Source: Siphonodentalium dalli
Lineage: Eukaryota > Mollusca > Scaphopoda > Gadilida > Siphonodentaliidae
Assembly (NCBI GenBank): GCA_032622095.1
Contig: CP136066.1
Coordinates: 41,181,835 to 41,245,834 of the forward strand
Direction of reading: 5' to 3'
Length of the DNA stretch: 64,000 nt
In this document: positions 55,458-64,000 of the stretch, one piece after another
Position numbering within the stretch: position 1 is the stretch's first letter
Layout: each line of letters starts with the position of its first letter
Notes under the pieces: generated by a model
What the model saw: only the letters and a program-made list of their open reading frames with translations
Databases searched by the model: none
Told to the model about the DNA's origin: nothing
Position numbers and translations under genes: made by a program

Positions 55458-56310
55458 ATGAGTATATGGGACTGGAGTGCAAATACCATAACATTTATTT
55501 GATACATTTGCTTGAAAACTGTACAAAATTTACTCGACAACGACAATTTGTATTTTTGCATTCCGGCTAATCTGCCATCCGGAACTTTACTTCGTAAATC
55601 TGGTTACCTTATTCTACGACTCAGAGACTATAGAAACCAACAACAACATTTGAGTACAGTATTCCTTAATTAGAATAGGCAAATATCGGCGGAGTGAGAT
55701 TTATTCATGTTGTATGGAGTCACTGCCGTATATAATTTGTTACCGATAATTTTGTTAACTTTTGACGGCATGAACTTGGAATCATGCACAAGTTTGACTT
55801 AGACCATTTTAAGGGCGCATAAATATACGGTGATTCACCGTACAACTGATGAAACTGTATGGGACCATCGGATTACTACTGTCCGATACCGTCAAACTGA
55901 CGGTATTTTCTAACAGTGTGAGAAACGGAACACATTCAGTCACTACCAAATCGATGAAGGGATTCCATGGCCCATGGCATTGTGGAACTCAAGAAGCAAC
56001 CAGTCTCTACACGATACTATATACGGTAACTTCATTGAGGGTGTCATTGAGGGTGTCATTGAGGGTGTCACTGCCCTTTCTGGTCCTCGGGATTCGGGTG
56101 CTTTTGAAGAGATACGCAGTATTCACACCCTCTGTTAACTGATACTTGGGGTATGTCCATTTTAACCGGTATTCGGAATTCAACAGCAAGGACGGTACGC
56201 AGCTATATATAGCATCAAATTGTTTAAATTTTGATTATTTCTTATAGCCAAAATGACACATTTGGATGTAATTCAGTCTCACTCATGTTGATGTGTTGAA
56301 GTTTTGGCCA
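55458..56310. other. No recognisable gene; 12-bp tandem repeat
   Basis: A short array of ATTGAGGGTGTC (three units plus a partial) lies at about 56034-56069. The 97-codon frame covering it (55849-56142) has no domain I recognise. Confidence 0.5.
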
Positions 56311-56314
56311 TTAA

Positions 56315-56698
56315 CCCTTTACCCAACAAACCGACCAAAAACGGCCAAATAAAGCTGCAACAGCCTAAATTATCTTGGGTCTGTCTCAATAAAACCATAC
56401 AAATATGGATATCATTGGAACCGGCTCATTGACCACATTGTGATGGTCACAGTTATACCCTGTGCCAATGCATTCTCTTATATATGCGAGTCGACCATAG
56501 GTCGCCTCGCATATATAAGAGAATGCATTGGCCTAAAAAAAATCTTTTTAAAACACTTTTTACCATTTTTTCTTACATTCTTTAACAATTTTTAATGTGT
56601 TAAGCCAATGCATTCTCTTATATATGCGAGGCGACCTATGGTCGACTCGCATATATAATAGAATGCATTGGCACAGGGCCGTTCTGTTGGGTAAAGGG
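56315..56698. mobile_element. piggyBac-like MITE with paired palindromes, copy 3
   Basis: TTAA at 56311-56314 and 56699-56702; ends CCCTTTACCCAACA and TGTTGGGTAAAGGG. Palindromes at 56464-56532 and 56604-56672, the second with one substitution. It is in the opposite orientation to the copy at 15265-15654: the AAACCGACCAAAAACGGCCA and TGATATCC-like region is here on the left. Confidence 0.88.
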
Positions 56699-56941
56699 TT
56701 AATTGAGCAAGTGTGTGGAAATGATCACATTAGTGTGAAATAACCATGACTTGTATTCAGATATTTTCCTAACCGATACGCAGGACTCACCCATCCCTGT
56801 TAACCTCAGGATTCACTGGGGTAGGGGGTGACACCCTCTTCATTATTATTACATTTCTTAGGATTCTGGAAGTTCTTATAATTGCTGCTTTCTGGAGCTG
56901 GTTAATATGTTGTAGGCGCAGGAATTCCAACAGTCATTTAC

Positions 56942-57330
56942 TTAAAGATGTATAATCTGAATTAACACAAATTACTATTTCTTTGGATTCGGGGGTAAAA
57001 CATATTTGATTCGAATCGAGGAACCCACCACCAAAGCTCAGAGTGATTGTTATTGATATGTAATTTTTGGCGGTCTGCCAAATATTCGTCAAGCCGACGC
57101 TCTCGGACCAAATTGCTGATGAAGATGGATAACTCTAAAATCAAGTGGCCTTGATGTTAGATATTTGACAATCCCGCCAAATTTCGTTGAACAAAATGTT
57201 GATAAATAACACGTTTGGGCAATTTTGGTTAGCATTATTGTTGGGCAATTAATCGATTCTGATAACTGAAGCGGCATTCACAAAAAAATGTTGGAATCTG
57301 ATGATATGAGGACCATCGAATCGGATTGAG
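56942..57330 (-). repeat. Dispersed repeat R, copy 4
   Basis: Reverse complement of 21655-22065, ending in AATCGGATTGAGTA at 57330. Shared blocks include CAATTAATCGATTCTG, TTAGCATTATTG, TGATAAATAACACGTTT, GATGAAGATGGATAACTCTA and ATTACTATTTCTTTGG. The two small minus-strand frames are shadows. Confidence 0.7.
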
Positions 57331-57491
57331 TAGGCTACCTGTAATTATGACTCATTGCAGAACTACAGTTGTTCCACATTTTATCGACCTCTATTTGCAC
57401 GTAAGTCCCACATATACTTTTTGTGTTGCGCGTTATAACCCTGGAGACCGCCAAATCGACCAACAGACATGTTATTATTTATCTTTTCTAG

Positions 57492-57695
57492 TCTGTGTAC
57501 CCGTTGCTCTGCTGACGTCATACTGGAACCTGCCACATGTCACGTGGGCTGCCCCTACCCCGGAGCTGAGTAACAAGAAGAAGTATACGACTCTGGCTCG
57601 TACCATGGGTCCGTTTGAAAAGATTGGTAAAGCCATCATCGAACTATTCGAAGAGCACGGATGGAGAACAGCCGGCTTGGTTAATACAGATGGAG
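57492..57695 (+). CDS. Receptor guanylate cyclase exon (natriuretic-peptide-receptor-like ligand-binding domain)
   Basis: The open frame contains PVALLTSYWNLPHVTWAAPT, then ELSNKKKYTTLARTMGPFEK and GKAIIELFEEHGWRTAGLVN. This is the familiar N-terminal part of the ANF-receptor ligand-binding fold of membrane guanylate cyclases: the (A/S)YW.(I/L)P block, the (T/A)R(T/L).GP block and the (F/L)...W block. Such receptors bind an extracellular peptide and make cGMP through a cytoplasmic cyclase domain, which is not in the window. A polypyrimidine-AG acceptor (ATTTATCTTTTCTAG) ends at 57491. The most likely donor is GTGATT at 57696, giving a 204-bp exon that begins and ends in phase 1. A repeat X copy starts only 27 bp after the donor. 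The upstream part of the open frame (from 57326) is intron. The domain also occurs in other family 1 receptors, but this pattern fits guanylate cyclases best. Confidence 0.75.
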
Positions 57696-57721
57696 GTGAT
57701 TACTATACGTCAATATTCACA

Positions 57722-57955
57722 TAGCACGTCTGTGTTACATTAAATCCTGTTCGGTGATTGATCAACTGCAAAGTGGGTCACCCGTTTTATATCCCAATAA
57801 AACACAGACCGTAACACGAACAAGTCGTCACAAATTGTTGACCTAATCACTAAAATCGGTCATCAGAATAATTGGTCGTACTTTTAAAAGTTAACGTGAA
57901 TTGCATTGAAGCCAGGTTATTTATGTCGATCACACGATCGTTACTAAGTGATTGG
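57722..57955 (+). repeat. Dispersed repeat X, copy 2 (uninterrupted)
   Basis: It matches 15130-15229 plus 20914-21062 with no insertion between GTAACACGAACA and ACAAATTGTTGACC, so it serves as the empty site for the LINE at 15230-20913. It lies just downstream of the receptor exon, presumably in its intron. Confidence 0.75.
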
Positions 57956-58330
57956 TGTAGCTGTCACAAATGTTATCAAAATGGACGTTCTCTCCCCCCC
58001 CCCCCAACAAACTAAATGTCGGTTATCGACAGTGGGAGCAAAACATAAATAAACCATTACAATTAAACATGGTTGTGTTCCTATAAACATATCAGATCAC
58101 TTAATGCATGGCAATTTGTCTTTTATTATAGTACGAGTCACACAAAAACAAAATCGCCAAAGCCATTTTCCCCTCATATTTCAAATGCATCGCCCATGAC
58201 ATCACGTGACCGGAACACGGAAATCACGTGATTGAAACAGTCCGGCAGATATGGTGTATATCTATGGGAGAGGTTATTCCCATGCGATAATCGATATGGC
58301 GGAGCGGTTGACATTGGGAACAACTGGCCA
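57956..58330. other. No recognisable gene
   Basis: Includes a short C run near 57995. No coding or repeat signal I can name. Confidence 0.5.
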
Positions 58331-58334
58331 CATT

Positions 58335-58910
58335 AGAGCCAACTTAATACTGAGCATTGCTCACCTACCACAGCCAATTAGAGTTACCTTAATACTGAAC
58401 ATTGTGTACCTACCACAGCCAACCAGAGCCACCTTAACACTGAACATTGTGCACCTACCACATCCAATCAGAGCCACCTCAATGCTTAAACTTGCGCACA
58501 TACCACATCCAACCAGAGCCACATTAATACTTAAACTTGTGCACCTACCACAGCCAATCAGATCCACCGTAATACTGAACCTTGTACACACGGCAGCCAA
58601 CCAGAGCCACCTTAATTCTGAACATTGTGCCTACCACATCAAATCAGAGCGACCTTAATACTTAACCTTGTGCACCTACCACAGCCAATCAGAGCCACCT
58701 TAATACCGAACCTTGTGCACCTACCAAAGCCAATCAGATCCACCGTAATACTGAACCTTGTACACACGACAGCCAATCAGAGCCACCTCAATTCTGAACA
58801 TTGTGCCTACCACATCAAATCAGAGCGACCTTAATACTTAACCTTGTGCACCTACCACAGCCAATCAGAGCCACCTTAATACCGAACCTTGTGCACCTAC
58901 CGCAGCCCAA
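58335..58910 (+). repeat. 45-bp minisatellite containing CCAAT motifs
   Basis: About 12 units of a ~45-bp repeat close to CTACCACAGCCAATCAGAGC followed by CACCTTAATACTGAACCTTGTGCAC. A higher-order block of 176 bp is duplicated (about 58565-58740 and 58741-58910). Many units contain AGCCAATCAGA, a CCAAT-box-like string. The 135-codon open frame with a 15-residue period follows from the unit being divisible by three. Confidence 0.93.
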
Positions 58911-59165
58911 TGGAGCCATGGGTCAGGATAGGCAGGTACGGATTAATTACTCGGCCGGCGAGGATTATAGTCCGTATCAAAACACACTCGGTCGGTGTTG
59001 TCTCAGCATGAGCTGTTTGTGGTGAATAAGGTTTGGCATGAACGATATTAAGTTTATTTGTTTAACGCGTGTGAATTTTTTTGTAAAGCGGTACTATGAG
59101 CGGTTCTAAGTAGAGTTCACTGCTGATATATATACCGTTACCGCTGCCATTTTGGCATAAACACA
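58911..59165. other. No recognisable gene
   Basis: Short unique stretch between the 45-bp minisatellite and the open frame at 59166. Confidence 0.45.
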
Positions 59166-59399
59166 ATGGCAAGTGCTCAAGTTAACGTAAATTATATTCC
59201 AAATATCAGAGGTGGAAAGTATCTAGTATACAATGATTATATATATACTGACTATTTAATAAATTTGTTGAAATATATCATATGTGTACATGGATTTCAT
59301 TTCATCCGAGTCAACTATAAAACAAAAAACAAAAAAACAAAATCGGACATCATCGGCCAATCCCCCGCGAAATTCGACACCACCACCAATTTCCAGTGA
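59166..59399 (+). CDS. Open frame with FLYWCH-like start; doubtful
   Basis: A 77-codon frame begins MASAQVNVNYIPNIRGGKYL and continues VYNDYIYT. The RGGKYLVYNDYIY segment resembles the first strand of FLYWCH zinc-finger domains (RG.P.L..DGY.Y). The conserved Trp, Cys and His residues that should follow are absent; the frame turns into Lys-rich sequence and stops. An overlapping frame (59284-59481) has a hydrophilic SSEST...YDVEDYDTYRNTYRKQ ending. It could be a truncated exon, a pseudogene or chance. Confidence 0.22.
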   Translation: MASAQVNVNYIPNIRGGKYLVYNDYIYTDYLINLLKYIICVHGFHFIRVNYKTKNKKTKSDIIGQSPAKFDTTTNFQ

Positions 59400-59610
59400 C
59401 AATTGTGATAAAAACTATAGTCGGCAACTCTATGATGTTGAGGATTATGACACCTACCGCAACACATATCGGAAACAATAGATGCCGGATGAACAGGACG
59501 ACCCCGGAGCCATCAGCTTCATGTCAGACAGTTGATGAAAGATCAAACGTAATGAACTATAATTACGTTCAACAACCGAGGACATGCGTTACATAACTAT
59601 TATATTAAGG

Positions 59611-59757
59611 ATAATCACCTGATTGAACTGGTGACGATAAATAATTCATGAGAGACAGGGACGTTGTACAATCACGAAACCGCACTGCGCTCGATTGTTT
59701 TACAAAATAGTCCCTGTCTCGAATTATTTCTCGTCACCAGTTCAATCAAGTGATTAT
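59611..59757. repeat. 147-bp hairpin element
   Basis: The arms ATAATCACCTGATTGAACTG and its near-complement continue through GGTGACGA.AAATAATTC and GAGACAGGGAC to a loop of about 40 bp. It is flanked by AT-rich sequence with no coding capacity. Confidence 0.92.
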
Positions 59758-60447
59758 TCTGTTTATTATATTATACTGTAAACATCTGATTTACCAGAAA
59801 TACCGTCATTATACATATGACGTATAAATTTCAGTAGAGCGGATGAATACATAACGCGCTAGTTAAGGTGACATAATTCTCTAGTCAAATTATCGTTTAT
59901 AATCACTCGAGAAATGAGGGTAAATCACATAAAAGTAATATAATAAATAATCCTATTTTTGCAACATTGGCTGGTGTCACACGTGCCGCAGCAGCGATGC
60001 CATGGTAGGTGTGCTGCCTTGTTGTGGTGCAGTTTGGTGACAACAGTACTGTCCACCATAGTTACTATGTCATAGTTAGGTATGTCGCTCGTCGTTATAG
60101 ATAAACTTGAATTTAATTTAATTCAATGAAAACTGAATATGAGTATCAGCTTATATTTCTGTTTCATAATGTTCACGTTTAGATGTAGATGTTTTATTTA
60201 GCCTACACAATAAAGATAACAATACAATAATGCATACAAAACAATTCAGGGGGGGGGGGTCAGTCATATTTATTGTGCGGGAGTGGCATAGCCAGGTTAT
60301 GCTTCTTCCAGTCACCCCCTTATAAGTTTCACAGATCATGCATTTAGAATTTTAATATTTAACAGAAATGACTTCTAGTATATTGTGTAGACGTTCGCAT
60401 GCATGTGCACGGCAAGTAATCATAGTAATGGCAACCACAGTGTGGCA
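59758..60447. other. No recognisable gene
   Basis: AT-rich unique sequence with a 10-base G run near 60250. No supported feature. Confidence 0.5.
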
Positions 60448-60451
60448 TTAA

Positions 60452-60843
60452 CCCTTTACCCAACAGAAGGGCCCTATGCCAATGCATTCTCTTATATATG
60501 CGAGTCGACCATAGGTCGCCTCGCATATATAAGAGAATGCATTGGCTTAACACATTAAAAATTATAAAAATTGTTAAGAATGTAAGAAAAAATGGTAAAA
60601 AGTGTTAAAAAAAGATTTTTTTTAGGCCAATGCATTCTCTTATATATGCGAGGCGACCTATGGTCGACTCGCATATATAAGAGAATGCATTGGCACAGGG
60701 CATAACTGTAACCATCACAATGTGGTCAATGAGCCGGTTCCAATGATATCCATATTTGTATGGTTTTATTGAGACAGACCGAAGATATTTTAGGCTGTTG
60801 AAGCTTTATTTGGCCGGTTTTGGCCGGTTTGCTGGGTAAAGGG
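60452..60843. mobile_element. piggyBac-like MITE with paired palindromes, copy 4
   Basis: TTAA at 60448-60451 and 60844-60847; ends CCCTTTACCCAACA and GCTGGGTAAAGGG, the latter with one mismatch. Palindromes at 60478-60546 and 60626-60694. It has the same orientation as, and is close in sequence to, the copy at 15265-15654, including the right-hand CATAACTGTAAC.ATCACAAT and TTGGCCGGTTTTGGCCGGTT. Confidence 0.9.
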
Positions 60844-60847
60844 TTAA

Positions 60848-62124
60848 GATGCGCCTTGCTCTATTATATCTGATGTTAAATTTGACATAGTGGCAGTCAG
60901 AAGCAGGGTTCGCGCTGCCACTTGCCAAATGTGCCAATGGCAAAAATAATACAAATTTGGCCAAAAATATTTTCATTTGGCAAAAGATTTGGCAAGTCAC
61001 TTTTTAATTCCTCAATAAAGTTGAAAAATGTCGGTTATTCAATACCATTCATTTTAGGAAACTATTACAATAGAATTATATTAGTGGTATTTTCTTGGGT
61101 TCGGAAAAGTTCAGGTCAGTATGACTGCATGTCGGACCACGTGACCAGGGGTGTATACGAATTATCTGTGTGAATTTTGTTCGACCGAAACTATTCCCTG
61201 GTTTGACGGACGACGCGTGCCATGCATCATCACCCAATTTGAGTCATTTCTTCCTGTGATCAGTGCATTTCCATTGATCACGTGATATGATTAATTAATT
61301 AATGACATGCGTGTTAGTGATAATTAACCTTCAACAGAAAATAATATGCCCATTGATCCTCATTACCTAATCCTTAATTCGAGAATGCACCGCACCGTCT
61401 TGATGCTTCACGCTAATTTGATCTTATAATTTCTCAAAGACAAATTTGTCACTGCTAATAAATTGGAAACACCGATCGCGCGATGCAGGGCCGCAACAGA
61501 AATGAGTTTGGAATTTCCCACCTCCCCTAATAGTGACACAAAGTTGGATCGAAAGGGTCTAATTCAAGAAATTTGAAAAATAAAAGCACGAAGACACCTC
61601 GGTACTTTCCGTCGATTCCGCCGAATGTATAAAGCTCGGAAACACACATGCAGTGTGATATTGGAAAATGCCCTGGCCTTCTGACTTATCATATAATTAC
61701 CGAGCACTCATCTTTCAGTCTGTTCGCCTATATTCATATATATGGAGTGCTCGCTGTGTTCATCTTATTCTTAACATTTTCTGACAATTTAGATTCGTCA
61801 TGCTGACTTTGGCATACATATTTCAATCGGGTGTGGAATAATGTTGATTGTTATCCTCCTCCCTATTTTCCACCCTTCTGATTGGCCCATGTCCTGTCGC
61901 GTGCCGGGCGACAAATCACACTGTCGCCCGCTGACCCGGGAGACATTGTTTTTGTCGCCCGCCTGAACGTTATATTGCAAGAATATCTCCAAACACACAC
62001 TGCAGTAACTCATCTATTTCACATCGCTATACGTACTAAAAAATCGAAAAGCACTCGTGACTCAGTGCAACATCGTGCGTGTGGATGACAAGTATATTTT
62101 CTGTGGTATAATCGGATAGCAAAA
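60848..62124. other. No recognisable gene
   Basis: A patch at about 60920-61000 has repeated TTGGCAA/TTGGCC/GCCAA strings. Another at about 61894-61970 has GGGCGACAAAT...GTCGCCCG and GGGAGACATTG motifs related to the hairpin at 62125. No exon or domain is recognised. Confidence 0.5.
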
Positions 62125-62273
62125 CAGTTGTTGCCCTTCTTCTCGGGAGACATTGAGATTTGTCACCCACTCGAGAACGGAATGTCTCCCTCGGAGCTTC
62201 GCTCCTCGGGAGACATTCCGTTCTCGAGCGGGTGACAAATCTCAATGTCTCCCTCGACAACGGGCGACAACTG
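62125..62273. repeat. 149-bp near-perfect hairpin element
   Basis: The outer arms CAGTTGTTGCCC and GGGCGACAACTG continue through GGGAGACATTGAGATTTGTC, ACCC.CTCGAGAACGGAATGT and CTCCC to a tiny centre GGAGCTTCGCTCC. Almost all bases pair except for a few near the outer third. It has no coding capacity. Confidence 0.95.
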
Positions 62274-64000
62274 TATAATGTGTCGACCAATATTTACCAG
62301 CAGTCTCTTACCGGTACAACTTGTCAATTTACGGATTAAATGTTCGTCTGCTATTAAATTAATCTAATAATAGCACAGAGTTAATGCTACAAACCAAACT
62401 CCATGCAGCGCCCTCTACGTTATCACTGCGATATGTCAGCGGAGCGATGGGAGATAACTCTGCCTGGAGTTTGGCTCCAAACATGAAACAATGCGGTGCA
62501 TTCATGTTATCCTTATATGGAACGTGTCATTCACACGTCAATATAATACAAGAAAACCATAATCAGAAATGGTAACGCCATCTAGATCTTATTATTACGC
62601 ATACATAAAATAAATCGGAGCTTTAATGTAGTGATTGTGAAAAATGTCTATATAGGTAATGGCTATCTATATATAGTTGATTATAGTTAATTTTTGTGTA
62701 TATGTGTATAGTATGTGCTTGGTGAGAAAGCAAATGCACACATTTTTAAAATCGGACGTGCCAAACTAAAGCTATGGTAATAATGAAATATGTACACATG
62801 TACGTCACGTATGAAGTGTTCACAAAGGGCGCATACGTTCCAATTGGTTGTAAGGCTCATTGCCAAACATGCAACGGCCATTGCATTGATACACCAATTT
62901 ATTACTGGCTATATTCAAACACCCATTGACAACAAAATGACAAACGCCTTGACGATTGACATGTTATTATGTTGACGTGTTGCCAGCTCGCGGCAAATGC
63001 ACTAAACTGTTATTTTCTCGGTTCTCTTATACGACATTAGAATAGTTTTCGGCTGGCATATACCTTTTCTTTGTTATTTGTTCTAATTTCGAATTGACTG
63101 ACAGAAGCCAATATACGGCGGCTGAACACTGAATGATTTACAAACAACCTCGAGAGTAATTATGAAATAATTTCCGATAACGTTTCATTCACCACCGATT
63201 TTGGAGACTAATTAATCATAATGCCTTCAAGGTTTCATGAAAGCACCACATCAGAATGCCGTTAAAACAACTAATCCTTCAAATCATTACTACAACTGCA
63301 GCTAATCACTGAAGGATTCTCATTCATAACACCAGAAAACCTCTAAATGCGGATCAAATATACTAATCGGATTAAATACACTCCGGATAGTTCGCAATAA
63401 GACCTTTAGTCTAAATTCCAACGAAGACATATGTTCACAGTGTTGTCTGGGTTATTTCGGACATCACCAATGGGTAATAAAACAAATAGCACAACATCGC
63501 TATGTTGGCTTTAATAATAATACAAATATATACCCTCTTTAGACATAATAGAAAGTCTGGACACATTTCATTTATAGTGAAATAGAATATATAGGCTATA
63601 TTAGCGGTCATGGTGGAAGAAGCTTACCCCGGGCTAGTGTCTGAAATCACCCCAAAGGAATTTTAAGGGCCCACAAAAGGGTGTTTCCAATGTAAAAAAT
63701 CTAAAAGGTTTAAAATGTTATTTTTTGTCTCAGTTTAGACCACATCATAGAACATGCATGTTTATCGGTCATAATTTAGTTTCAATATGTCATTCAATTA
63801 ATGCAATTATCAGGGCGTCAAGTTTTGACGTACATTAAAAAAAATAAAGAAATTTTTTCAACTGCGTTACAGACCGTTCCTGGTAATATCTGGAACGTAT
63901 TCGAGCTCAAACAACATTTAAAATGAAGGTCAGGGTTGACTGACAAGTAAAACACAAGTGGATTTATAAAAGCATGTGTCATAAGAAAGCGTTACCCTTA
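62274..64000. other. No recognisable gene
   Basis: About 1.7 kb to the window end, AT-rich and apparently unique. Small open frames at 62384-62575 and 62687-62975 show no domain or splice context. I see no repeats longer than simple low complexity. Confidence 0.5.

Overview
The window looks like intergenic or intronic DNA from an animal genome, probably a marine invertebrate. The AT-rich background, the exon-like fragments with splice sites and the mix of transposon classes all fit this. I cannot fix the phylum from the sequence. There is no bacterial-style gene organisation and no rRNA, tRNA or CRISPR array that I can recognise. The only host coding sequence I can name is one exon of a natriuretic-peptide-receptor-like receptor guanylate cyclase (57492-57695). 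A second exon with good splice sites but no recognised family lies at 14714-14820, and a weak FLYWCH-like open frame starts at 59166.

Almost everything else is mobile or repetitive. From left to right: a GA microsatellite; a foldback element with a 20-bp minisatellite core (613-1785); a hAT-like element (1801-2915); a 29-bp minisatellite between short inverted repeats, split by an intact Ty3/gypsy element with identical 158-bp LTRs (5298-9984); an inverted-repeat element (10845-12881) that hosts a second hAT-like element, itself hit by a LINE tail; and a deep nest at 15130-21062, where a dispersed repeat holds a CR1/Jockey-group LINE, which holds a piggyBac-like MITE and an opposite-strand Tx1/L1-like LINE. 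Then come a long-inverted-repeat element (21279-22764), a 24-bp minisatellite, a Harbinger-like MITE, a 2.4-kb tandem duplication (25499-30303) and a head-to-tail train of five Helitron-like units (31100-34463).

The right half holds a LINE fragment between 107-bp direct repeats, a decayed CR1-group LINE inside an 18-bp minisatellite, a Harbinger-like element, a 1.1-kb field of GATATC palindromes, a 5-kb long-inverted-repeat element filled with minisatellite (43687-48738), and a triplicated 451-bp/902-bp array (51400-54556). Short hairpin elements are also scattered through the window.

Several insertions can be proved inside the window because a second copy of the target serves as an empty site. 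The 5-kb element has an 8-bp duplication and an empty site near 12.6 kb. The nested LINE has its empty site near 57.8 kb. The most distinctive theme is a nested-palindrome MITE: piggyBac-like TTAA ends enclosing two 69-bp near-perfect palindromes that are reverse complements of each other. The same palindrome also appears inside an element with unrelated ends. All statements come from reading the sequence by eye; no database search or alignment was run.
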